Positions 1 through 8,864 of a stretch of 64,000 bases of DNA are shown one piece after another. The DNA is taken from positions 8,490,046-8,554,045 of the forward strand of contig JAKZAP010000016.1 in NCBI GenBank assembly GCA_023053575.1, read 5' to 3'. Every line of letters begins with the position of its first letter. The first letter of the stretch is position 1. Both the position numbers and the translations under genes were made by a program. The notes under the pieces were generated by a model. The model ran no database searches, was not told the DNA's origin, and worked only from the letters and a program-made list of their open reading frames with translations. This DNA is from Branchinecta lynchi. Lineage: Eukaryota; Arthropoda; Branchiopoda; Anostraca; Branchinectidae.

Positions 1-109
1 CCTGACAGACCAGGTGGGCCCTGAGGACCAGATGGACCAGAAGGACCAACTGGACCCTTGTCTCCAGGACGACCTTGAATACCGGGGGATCCTTCCTTGC
101 CAGGAGCAC
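1..109 (-). CDS. Collagen exon 21 (truncated by window edge): helix residues 835 onward
   Basis: Begins GT (completing Gly) after atcttag; 36 residues of Gly-X-Y to GPPGLSG, still open at base 1. The donor lies beyond the window. About 140 helix residues and the C-propeptide must follow. Confidence 0.95.
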   Translation of the reverse strand, partial: MLLARKDPPVFKVVLETRVQLVLLVHLVLRAHLVCQ

Positions 110-265
110 CTAAGATAAATAAACTTTAGAAACCAGGTGTCCGATTTCCACCTTATCTCGCAGGAGAAGCGGAATACTTCTTTGTACTGAGCCTATCCAT
201 AACTTCCCCCGTAGCTTCACCCTTCCTACAATGAGTGTGTGCGACATCTTACGTTTGACTTTAGG

Positions 266-527
266 GAATTGAAGGATTTGAGAAATGAAATATTTGGAGT
301 AAATGAGTGTGATCAGGAATGAATGGAGCAAATGTTCAAGAATGAGTGTTATGCTACTATAAAGAAAGTGGGTAGATTCCCCAAGCTGTCAATAGTTCAC
401 AGAGAACATTTTATGTAGTTTTAGTAGTTGTTAGAAATAAGTTTGTCATTGTGTTTCCCTTTTGTTTGTATTGCCATGGCCCTTCAGCTTTTAGGGTAAT
501 AAATATCATATCATATCATATCATATT
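266..527 (+). mobile_element. LINE (non-LTR retrotransposon) 3' end with ATCAT-type tail
   Basis: The + frame 266-418 reads ELKDLRNEIFGVNE..., has one internal TGA, and ends KLSIVHREHFM then TAG. It is homologous to the end of the second copy at 6300-6441 (ELKDLRKEIFGE... AMIHRESFL). The 3' UTR shares a CCATGGCCCTT word with that copy and ends in a 5-bp-unit tail at about 503-527. It is a strongly 5'-truncated insertion, as is common for LINEs, antisense to the collagen gene. Confidence 0.75.
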
Positions 528-1227
528 GTCGACACAACCGAATATGGTTGGCTGAAACTGTCCTTTACTGTCCTTGTCAAAACTGTCCTTGATCAGTTCG
601 ACTACTCAAAATTTCTTAGAGTTATTTAGAGGCGAAAGCCTTTTCTCTTGCTTTGTATTATTATTTACTTTTTCGGTAGCAATGCAAAATGCCTTACTTT
701 TCGCTGTCAAAATTACACTATGGAACCGAAGCCTCGTGTCGTTGTTGTGTTCACGTGTGATTTGGCGGGAGTCAAAGTAGCAATTTTATAATAACGAAAA
801 AGAAGCGGCAACTATCGCTGAATGTCCGTACAGATAATTTAAACTCTTCCGTTAAAGCTGTAACCTAATTCCCCTATTAGAAAACTGACTCCAGTCTATA
901 CCTTTTATAATTCCAAGGATTTACAGTCTAGCGGGATGATTACGTCATTTATTTAGCAGACCAGAACCTCCACAAGGGCTCCTGTTTTCGGGATCTAAAA
1001 ATCCCTGAATTGTTCGTTTTTTTTCGAAAAAGTAAAAGAGTTGAAGCAGGTACGAAAGAGTTATCGAAGGATTTGACAAGACGATAGAAATTACCAGACT
1101 AGAAACGAAACTGAGATGAAAAAATTGCAAGTAGGGAGAAGTGAGAAAGACAGAAATTAAACACTGAGGTGTCTGTAGAAATAGGGAAACCACGGAGAAA
1201 GAAGAAGAGGAAAACCAAGAAAGAAAA

Positions 1228-2089
1228 GACCAAAGGTTTCGATGGGATCCCAAAAATCTAACATTGGGTCATGTCTTCGCCATTCAGTCTTCGTTAGATT
1301 CCTTTAATTTTTTACTGTTAAAATGAAGTTCAGAAATGGATTTAGCATGTCTTCTTGCCCCGATACCGAATCTCTAATCGATTTCAGAAACGACTTCGAC
1401 CTTCAACCAAATTTCCAGTTTCAGCCGAATTCGTGATGAACCATTGTCCAGCAAGAAAACTAAGTTCAGATATGTATTCAGCGGACCTCCTTACCCTCTC
1501 AATGAATATCTTATTAGCTTATAAAACACACGTTTTTACCGTAAATTCGAAACCCCTCCGCTGCCTCTAAAGATAGGACCGAAACTCATCTACGAACTTG
1601 ACCTGTACTTTACCAGTGAATCCTCATTGAACAACATCCTCGCTTGAACAACATATTTCCTCGTTTGAACATTATATATCAACCTCTTCGACCTTCGATT
1701 ACACTAGATCTCCCCGACGTCCATAGAATAAACAAATGAATGTCGTCATCCACGCGCGCAGAGCTACACTAGTTTGAGAATAGAGGGGTAGGGACTGCTA
1801 TAGCCAAAAATTGGTCGACAAATTTTGTGTCCGGTTTTAGCCTGATTCCGGGTGAACTACTTGTCCGGCAAGAAAATAATTTTCATATTTGGATTCAGCC
1901 CCTTAATTTGAAACCACCTCTTCCACTCCTAAATGTAGGGCTACAGAGCCCATTTATGAACTTGACTTTACCCTTGACCCAAAGAATCCTCACGCCAAGT
2001 TTCATCAAAATATCTCATTCCCGTCGAGAGCTATCGTGCTCGTGCTGACAGACGGACAACCTTCACTTACGTTTTGGGATTCCAAAAAG
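1228..2089 (+). mobile_element. Partial copy of the 137-bp-core element
   Basis: Starts at GACCAAAGGTTTCGATGGGA and ends CTTACGTTTTGGGATTCC, the same ends as the full copies at 42604-44284 and 56622-58052, but with most core units lost or diverged. Contains the ATCAAAATATCTCATTCCC stretch and the GACGGAC tract typical of the right end. Confidence 0.7.
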
Positions 2090-2126
2090 TGAGAAAAAAG
2101 GTGACGAAACAAAAGAGAAAACTTAC

Positions 2127-2235
2127 CCTCTGGACCGGGTTCTCCAGCTGGACCTGGTGCACCTGGTGGTCCGGATACACCAACTGGTCCTGCTGGACCT
2201 TCGTTACCTGGTTTGCCTGAAGGACCAGTCTCACC
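2127..2235 (-). CDS. Collagen exon 20: helix residues 799-834
   Basis: 109 nt: 12 triplets (108 nt, 2 x 54) plus the first G of the next Gly. [10 protein letters not shown] to GEPGPE. Acceptor tgttttcag, donor gtaagt. Confidence 0.96.
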
Positions 2236-2421
2236 CTGAAAACATAATAATAAATAAGACGCGTGATAAAATTAAAACTTAGAAGCTACGAAACAAACAA
2301 ACAGAAGTTCCAAACTATTCCATTGGTTGTTTTCTAATAAACAGCACCAACGCTTATTGAAGAGTATTAGTCTCCTTATTACAGGTTTGTTTCCTTCCCC
2401 GAAGTTGAACCAGAAGATTGA

Positions 2422-2465
2422 CAGCCTGACGAGGACCCTTGCCAAGAAGGGCCGAAATATCGCTG
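2422..2465 (+). ncRNA. Minimal hammerhead-like ribozyme motif, copy A
   Basis: Stem I 5' arm CAGC, core CTGACGA (2426-2432), a 21-nt stem-loop II (GG, bulged A, CCCTT paired with AAGGGCC around a 6-nt loop), core GAA (2454-2456), then ATAT, predicted cleavage nucleotide C2461, and stem I 3' arm GCTG. All invariant hammerhead core bases (CUGANGA and GAA, A-U closing pair, H17 = C) are present. There is no true stem III; ATAT is self-complementary, so two molecules could form it in trans. Such variants are known in association with Penelope-like retroelements. Activity is not shown. Confidence 0.65.
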
Positions 2466-2828
2466 ATGAAAAATCATAGCTGACGAATCCGTTGTAAACA
2501 TTGTTTGAATAAAAGTCTCCTTTCATTTTTTTTACCGTGTGTTTGCTAGTAACGAAGATCCGGAGAAGATGAAGAAAGTCTTGATCTAGTTTATCCAAAT
2601 CCTGGACACGCCAAATAGGGCGTAGTCGTCAAATAACAGCAGTCGTCAAAAATGTATGTCAAGCTGACTCATCCTTCATCATCAATCAAACTAACAAAAT
2701 CTTAAAAATTAACTAAGGTGAAAGTAAAAATAAGGCTCACTCATTATATCATTCATGAGGATTCTCGCTACAACGGCTATATATATTTAAACAGTGCATA
2801 CAACGGATACATAGCTAAGATGCTTTGG

Positions 2829-2872
2829 CAGCGATATTTCGGCCCTTCTTGGCAAGGGTCCTCGTCAGGCTA
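2829..2872 (-). ncRNA. Minimal hammerhead-like motif, copy B', inverted
   Basis: Same core as copy A on the opposite strand: CTGACGA, stem-loop II, GAA, ATAT, C, with stem I TAGC/GCTG (one U-G wobble). It forms a head-to-head pair with copy B 67 bases away; the flanks after the motif (GCCAAAGCATC) also mirror each other. Confidence 0.62.
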
Positions 2873-2938
2873 TCTTACTTCAGGGACAACGATGGGGAAG
2901 GAACAAACCTGCAATCCAACGTTGCCCCAGAACTTTAA

Positions 2939-2982
2939 CAGCCTGACGAGGACCCTTGCCAAAAAGGGCCGAAATATCGCTG
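2939..2982 (+). ncRNA. Minimal hammerhead-like motif, copy B
   Basis: CAGC, CTGACGA, stem-loop II (GGACCCTT and AAGGGCC), GAA, ATAT, C, GCTG: a complete core with a fully paired stem I. Downstream it carries the GTAGCTGACAC...GCATTGTTCGAATAT region shared with the foldback at 18547-18840. Confidence 0.65.
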
Positions 2983-3442
2983 CCAAAGCATCGTAGCTGA
3001 CACATCATTTTATGCATTGTTCGAATATATGCTTGCCAGCTAGCTTGGGCTCAAGGAGTATTTACAGTCACGATAGTTAGACGAACCAACGGCCGAAATT
3101 TTTTGTCGTCTGTATACAGAATCTTATGCAGTAAACGTCTGTATATTATAGTTAGAATGTACGGTAATCATTACAAGATGCATGTAAGAGCATCACAGCT
3201 AAATAGCTTACCCTCTGGCTAAATAGCGAATAGCTTGTTAAAGACGAAATTACTGTACTTTTAACTTGAAGATGTGGCCATGTAGCAAAATATGACGAAT
3301 TATGGTAGCAATGGATTAGATGCCGAAATAAATACCTATTGTTCAGCATCCAGAAATTGTTTAAAAGTCCTGAATGAGAACGGGGTAGAATAGACAGTTG
3401 CATAACGTGAAAATAAACGACAGAAGAAGGAATAGTACTTAC

Positions 3443-3630
3443 GGGAGATCCGCGAAGACCTCTAGCACCAATTGGACCCTGTGGACCAGGAAGACCTGGA
3501 AGACCACGGTCACCTGGTGGACCGACTGGACCGAGAGGTCCAACCGCGCCAGGGCGACCCTCAGCGCCTGTCTCACCCTTCTGACCTTCCTGACCTGGGG
3601 CACCGGGTTGACCTTGTGGACCCTGGGAAC
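3443..3630 (-). CDS. Collagen exon 19: helix residues 736-798
   Basis: 188 nt beginning with GT (split Gly) and ending on CCC before gtaagt. Uninterrupted Gly-X-Y ([10 protein letters not shown] to GLRGSP). This is where vertebrate collagens carry the collagenase-sensitive GPQG-IAG site (about residue 775). [10 protein letters not shown] is seen at 784-793, but with Pro-Ile in place of Ile-Ala and out of register, so I do not call a site. Confidence 0.97.
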
Positions 3631-4985
3631 CTGAAAGAGGGAAACGACATTATAATTTTTGAAAGGCTACTCAAAAGTGTAGGATCTGTAGTGCCATTCG
3701 GCTCACGCTCGAATCCTCCATCATGTCGTCTTTAGATCGTAATTACTGATTTCATCTATTCGTGTTTCTCAAACTCTAGCTAGCTGGCGCTAGTTTTCTA
3801 AACCCCCGCACTGGCCGCAATTTTAAAATCAAACACAAAGAGCTGCTCAAAGAAATGAACCGCTCGATGTAGCAAAAAAGGTACTAGCCAAAATGTTTGG
3901 GGGGGGGGGAGGGGCGAGGTATTTCCCGACTGGCTGGTAATTTTTATCGACTTTTCCTGTAGAAAGACGACTGTTTTCAACAACAAGAATGAAATTTTTG
4001 AAAAAAATCGATTTTCTGATTCCACTGATTTTCAGATAAACCGACTGTTTTCCTGAAAAAAAAATCAACTGTTTTGACGAAAAATCGTCATTATTATTAT
4101 CCGATTATTTAGTCGGAAAGTTTTTCCGACTAAATAATACCATGTCGAAATTCGGGATAAATCTTGGATTCGAAAAGCGCAACTTGATCGTGGCTCAAAC
4201 ATACGTGGGCGAATGCAAATTACTTTTTCGACTCTTACGATTTCCAATCGCCTTCTTAGCTAAATACAGAGGTAAAACCACATAGAGGTACCAGAAGTCC
4301 GAACGGATAAGTTCATCAGAGTGGATTAAATGAATCAAAGAAGTAGCGCGTTTTCATCGATTCTTCAAGCCTGTTTAAGCGAATAGGTGATGAGTAACTC
4401 TAGACTGTCGTATCCCAGTCCTATTCGATTAAGCTTTAAAGAACCTGTCTTACCTATAATAATAATGCAACCTACTTCCACAATCACTCCATATATTTCT
4501 AAACCCGAAGACCCCAATTTCGTACTGTACATTCTAACCCCTTTAACAGAACAACGCTGATTTTCTCACTTGCCGCGTTTTGCTACCTTCGATGTGTATC
4601 ACGCTGTCGACGGTTATCTGCGAGAAGTTATTCCATCGGAAAAAACGGCTATGTAAATTGTTTCACTGTTTTTGCTATAAGTCAACCGGTCTCGGAAATG
4701 GCTTAAAACCACCCAAACCGTGGGTTATTTGTTGAAAGCGCAGTCTAGTTTTTAAGTATTCAAATATTTTAAAATACTGTAAGTGAAAGAGTAAATAGTG
4801 CGAGGGGTCCTTTCAAGATGCCTGAGACGTAGTAGCTTAAAAATATTTCAATCTCCAGTATTGTCCGTTCTTTAATTTTTGGCAGAGAAAACTGGCAGCA
4901 AATCCAGTTGTTCTTTACGACTTATAAGATTCCACGGCCTTGAGACACAGAGAAGGACCAAGAGAATAATATGAAGGACGCTTAC
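3631..4985 (-). other. Intron 18
   Basis: Contains a poly-G/CGACTG repeat (about 3850-4085) and a stretch at about 4345-4445 that recurs at 33630-33735. The rest, including 4446-4985, is unrecognised. Confidence 0.85.
3850..4085. repeat. Poly-G / CGACTG repeat family copy
   Basis: A G run (3899-3910) followed by GACTGGCTGGTAATTTT and repeated CGACTGTTTT/AAAAATCGA words. Same family as about 6550-6790, 11335-11570, 25850-25945 and 49200-49395. Confidence 0.6.
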
Positions 4986-5067
4986 CTGGACGACCCGTGT
5001 CACCAGGCTGACCCTTGATACCGGGCATACCAGCTGGACCAATTGAACCAGGAGCTCCAGAGGAACC
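4986..5067 (-). CDS. Collagen exon 18: helix residues 709-735
   Basis: 82 nt: 9 triplets (GSSGAPGSIG to GDTGRP) plus a split G. Acceptor ttttctctag, donor gtaagc. A MITE begins 32 bases upstream of the acceptor, within the branch-point window. Confidence 0.96.
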
Positions 5068-5098
5068 CTAGAGAAAATCAGGAATTAAAATTCGCTAA

Positions 5099-5508
5099 AG
5101 GCGTATTCTCGCCGTTCCCTGAGGACTCCTCGAGGAATCGAAGGGAACGGCGAGAATAGAGGGAGTCACTCCACGCGGACTCCGTGTACAGACACAGCCA
5201 GAACACGGGAAATGGTTCCAAAATAGATTTTGTTCGAAAAAAAAATATGCAGTTGACGAAATTAATCTGGATCCACTTTATTTTTGTTTTTGTTTATTCT
5301 GATCGTTTTAATTTTACATTGCACCAACACCAGCAAAAATTGATTCCCCTTCGAATCTGAAAGGGAGTCCTTTTTGATGATGGTCATGATAATCGGAGCA
5401 TTCCCCGTCCGTGGGGACTCACGAGAATACGGGGAGTGAGTCCCCGGGACAAACAAAAACGCGGGGACTCCTCAAGTGGAGTCCTCGGAGAACGGCGAGA
5501 CTACGCCT
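5099..5508. mobile_element. MITE-1 copy 1 (410 bp, 3-bp TSD TAA)
   Basis: Ends AGGCGTATTCTCGCCG and its inverse ...CGGCGAGACTACGCCT; flanked by TAA at 5096-5098 and 5509-5511. The left terminus is itself a hairpin (TTCTCGCCGTTCCC ... GGGAACGGCGAGAA). 32 bases upstream of the exon 18 acceptor. Confidence 0.85.
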
Positions 5509-5630
5509 TAAGTAACAATGAAAGCTATAGGCTCCATAGACTTTTTTTTATCTAATTTTTTTTTAGGCCGAGTTGCATCTTATCAAATTTGTTGTAAATC
5601 TTACGTTCTGGCTACGACTATTACAATATC

Positions 5631-5912
5631 AGCGTGCTCTACCCTTCTAACGACAATAACTACTTTTAATATCCGCTCCAACCTCGCGAAAAATAAATAA
5701 GCTGACCGTTCCAACCTCTCGAAATAGTAACTATCAGTAACTATTTGCTTACCCCGCTCGGGAGGGCAGTAAGCGTGGTAACTATTATCTCTGTGACGTG
5801 ATTGGCCAGCTTAGCCCGGTGGCACGATATTTTGCTGAAAAATTTGTTCCAGCCCTGACGCCAAGAAGCCAAAATCCATGACTTCCTACGGCAAGAACGG
5901 TGAAACACGCTC
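5631..5912. mobile_element. MITE-2 copy 1, diverged
   Basis: About 280 bp between AGCGTGCTCTACCC and GGTGAAACACGCT, with internal AGTAACTA words and GTGACGTGATTGGCC. Family copies: 13443-13736, 20292-20579, 37798-38092, 41606-41902. Confidence 0.65.
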
Positions 5913-6541
5913 TATTACCTCTTTCGAGGGCTTCTTAAAATGCTTGCGCAGTCCGATTTCTCGGTCGGATTCAGATTTCTTCCTTCGCTCCGAATTTTGC
6001 GCATGCAGGTTTCCCCATACTGTCGCAAAATCCGCCCAAGGATTTTCGTATGGGAAATCCTTGTCGAATTGTGTGGGCACGAAGTTTTATCGTGGATTTA
6101 CAGTTTATTTCAAGGCGGGAATTCCTTTAGACCAAATTCAACTTATAATTAGCCTGAGGGCAGATTGTTTACCGGTAGGACTAAGAAGGAAATATTTGGG
6201 TAAGGTTAGAGTGCTCCGTGGTCCTTACTTCTGTCCGATGTGTGGTAAAATTAATGAATGTATATTCCATTTAATGTGTGAGTGTCAGGAGTTAAAAGAC
6301 CTGAGGAAGGAAATATTTGGGGAAATGATTTGGGGGGAGGAAAGGTTTAAACAAATTTTGAAAAGTAGAAGTTTTAGAGATATAAGAAATTTGGGAAGAT
6401 TCCTAAAGGTAGCCATGATTCACAGGGAAAGTTTTTTGTAAATAGTGGTTGCGGCTATGGTTTCGTTTTTGTGTTGTTTTCTTGTTTCCATGGCCCTTTG
6501 TGCTTTTCCGGAAATAAATCTTATCTATCTTATCTTATCAT
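5913..6541 (+). mobile_element. LINE 3' end with C-terminal zinc-knuckle ORF and TTATC tail
   Basis: The open frame to 6441 ends in a typical non-LTR retrotransposon C-terminus: YFKAGIPLDQIQLIISLRAD, then CPMCGKINECIFHLMCEC (a C-x2-C...H...C zinc-finger-like knuckle) and ELKDLRKEIFGE. It stops at 6439-6441, followed by a short 3' UTR and a TTATC-type tail (6519-6541). Where the LINE begins next to MITE-2 is unclear. The reverse transcriptase domain is missing (5' truncation). It is a relic, not a host gene. Confidence 0.7.
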
Positions 6542-6556
6542 ACTGCGTACTTTCGG

Positions 6557-6557
<1 letters not shown>

Positions 6558-6591
<34 letters not shown>
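6558..6591 (+). repeat. Run of 34 G
   Basis: An uninterrupted G run, followed by TGGGGGG and a CGACTG-family repeat to about 6790. Length is likely to vary and to be unreliable in assemblies. Confidence 0.9.
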
Positions 6592-6592
<1 letters not shown>

Positions 6593-7714
6593 GGGGGGCA
6601 AGGTATTTAACAACTGGCTGGTCATTTTTGCGGACTGTTGTTTTTCTAGGAAACGCCTGTTTTGATGAAGGATCTACCGTTATCAGAAAAACGACTATTT
6701 TAAAGAAGAAAACGACCATTTTTACGAAAAACGGACTGTTTTTACGAAAGAATCGACAAAGAATTTTGATTACTATACTATAAAAACAACGGCTAATCAT
6801 CTGAGAAAACCAAGTTCAGACAGACGGACGGACAACTTTACGAAGTCCTAGGTATCCCGTCACTTACGCTTTGGGCTCCCAAAAAGACGTTCCTCGTATT
6901 TCAAATACGTCCGTTTCCTGCCGTATCTACCCCATGTGAAATCGATATTTGATCCGACGTTTATCTATTCAGGACCACTACTGACAACGTAAAATCTGTC
7001 CTCGTCCGATTGGCCATTTATCTATTCATACACCCCATTAGCCTACTTCTTATTTGTGATTAAATTTCTCTGAAATTGTGTGTATTTTTTTAGTGTTTTC
7101 TTATGTTTCTTTTCACTCTAGTACTGCACTTACGCTCTAGGGCAGTGCATAATAAATTCATTGATTCATTCACTACGTTCAGTCTCACCTATGTAAGATT
7201 TCCCCGAAATGACCCCTCTACACTTGTGTATGCTGAACAATCTCTAGAGGCTTTTCTATTACCTAGCACGTCTCTCCCCTCAGCTGGCAAGATAAGCTTT
7301 CTTCGGAAGTCCCTAGAGGCTCCTACCCTCGACGTATCCAATCACTACCGGTCCTGCCCACGACGTATCCAATCACGACCAGTCGTATCCAATCACGACC
7401 CGGTCTGGGATGGATGCGCCCACTTGCGGACTCCGTGCCCCAGTGGGGAAGATCACTGTTTGCCTGTACACCGGCACCGATCCGGCAGGAAGCCTAGGTC
7501 CAGTACAATACATTTCCACCCTCCAAACATAGTGACTACTATGTCACTACTATGTACATCTGGTCATCCTGGTCATCGAATACATGATATTTTTATGAAT
7601 TTTTCAGGCCCAGTTAGAAATTATGTCTAAGTTTTGTACGTTTATACTGTTATTTATCTTGTGCTGTTTTTCGTAGTTGCCTTTACTCCGCTCCCACCCT
7701 GTGTATTTGGTGGG

Positions 7715-7757
7715 TTAGATAGCTAGATAGATATATAAGATAGATAGATGGATAAAT
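7715..7757 (+). repeat. GATA-type microsatellite
   Basis: Imperfect TAGATAGATA repeat, interrupted by TATATAAG. Confidence 0.75.
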
Positions 7758-7823
7758 GTATTTATTTGCCAAAAACTGATCATGGCTCACGCCAAATTTA
7801 TTCGGTACAGTCATGGTTACAGC

Positions 7824-8503
7824 TTATGAGCACACAAACAATAGGCCCACGCATATACAGCTGCAACTGTCACAAATAACATAATTCTTTGCAAACCTCT
7901 GGTGGGCACATTTAATTGGCTGTAACTTTTCAACCAAAGTAGCTACCTTGCGAGGGAGCCTTTTTGACAGCTTTTCAGAAGGGAAAACATTTTTGTGGAT
8001 CGGGTTAATCAGAGTTTTGACACCAAACTCCATGCAGAGTTTCAGCTTTCGTTCATGTAAGGAGGCGATTTCGAATTTACGTAGTAACTCCTCACCTTGG
8101 ACGCTATGATTAGAGCTCTTTTTTGAATCTTCTCAATTCTGGCGGTCTGTCCGACCGTGAGGCCAAAATGCCAAACCGGGGCTCCGTATTCTAAATTTGG
8201 TCGGAGAAATGAAATGAAAATCCGGAACAAGTGTGTAGTGGGGGCCCCATGCCTGGACATGAGCTTAAGCATCTGAAGTCCGGCATTCCCTCGCTTTATC
8301 AAGCTGGTCGTCTGTTCTTCTCATTTTAAATCGTGAGTTAAGATTATCGCTAGGAGTTTAATTTTTTCTACTCTCAAGGAATTTGAAATTTCAGGTAGAA
8401 AAGTAGGGTTGAAAGATTTAAAAAAAGAAACTGTCATAGTGCACGATTTACTATCATTCACAGTCATATTAGATTTCAAAGCTTGCATTTTTACTTTACC
8501 CAC
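7824..8503 (-). pseudogene. Decayed LINE reverse-transcriptase C-terminal region
   Basis: Three minus-strand frames line up in order. 8503-8321 has a KLLAIILTHDLK motif (thumb region before the W-x-H block of LINE RTs). 8302-8042 has GNAGLQMLKLMSRHG, then IFISFLRPNLEYGAPVWHFG and ARIEKIQKRALIIAS, the hallmark C-terminal block of CR1/L2-like LINE ORF2. 8033-7824 continues to the C-terminus. Frameshifts separate them, so it is a dead fragment. It is in the same orientation as the collagen gene. Confidence 0.8.
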
Positions 8504-8630
8504 AATATCTTAAAACTTGACTCGAATCCTCTCTACATCAAACTTCGTACATTTGTACAAATACTTTGTACTTTGTACAAATAAGATATATAGTGTTGAT
8601 AAAATACTGAGAATAAGAGAAATTACTTAC

Positions 8631-8864
8631 AGCTGGACCAGTTTCACCAGGACGACCAGGTGGTCCCATAAGACCTTGATCTCCCTTCATGCCGACATCT
8701 CCTCTTGTGCCCTTAGACCCGACGAGACCTTGCAGACCTGGTGCACCGGATTCACCTGGTTGTCCGACGTTACCCGGGTTACCTTGGTCACCCTTGGGGC
8801 CAAACATACCGCGCTCACCCTTCGAGCCGGGAATACCAGCGGGACCAATCGGACCTGGGAAGCC
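8631..8864 (-). CDS. Collagen exon 17: helix residues 631-708
   Basis: 234 nt, 26 triplets, phase 0/0. It includes GFPGPIGPAG, GSKGERGMFG and a third RGD (protein 970-972, in GTRGDVG). All Gly positions are intact. Acceptor tttttccag, donor gtaagt. Confidence 0.97.

Larger units (their letters stand above)
110..2126 (-). other. Intron 20
   Basis: Contains a LINE 3' end (266-527) and a partial copy of the 137-bp-core element (1228-2089). I recognise nothing in 528-1227. Confidence 0.9.
2236..3442 (-). other. Intron 19
   Basis: Carries three hammerhead-like motifs (2422-2465, 2829-2872, 2939-2982) in one direct and one inverted arrangement. I see nothing recognisable in 3065-3442. Confidence 0.9.
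5068..8630 (-). other. Intron 17
   Basis: Holds, in order, MITE-1 (5099-5508), MITE-2 (5631-5912), a LINE 3' end (to 6541), a 34-base G run with CGACTG repeat, a short tail of the 137-bp-core family (about 6815-6885), an unrecognised stretch 6890-7710, a GATA-type microsatellite and an antisense LINE relic (7824-8503). Confidence 0.9.

Noticed and set aside
3476..3505. [10 protein letters not shown] in exon 19 considered as a collagenase cleavage site
   Set aside because: The vertebrate site is GPQG-IAGQRG near residue 775; here the scissile-side residues differ and the motif is about four triplets later.
5886..6080. Minus-strand 64-residue ORF (charged, ending SPFLP)
   Set aside because: It overlaps a MITE end and the LINE relic on the other strand; no domain recognised and no splice or start context.
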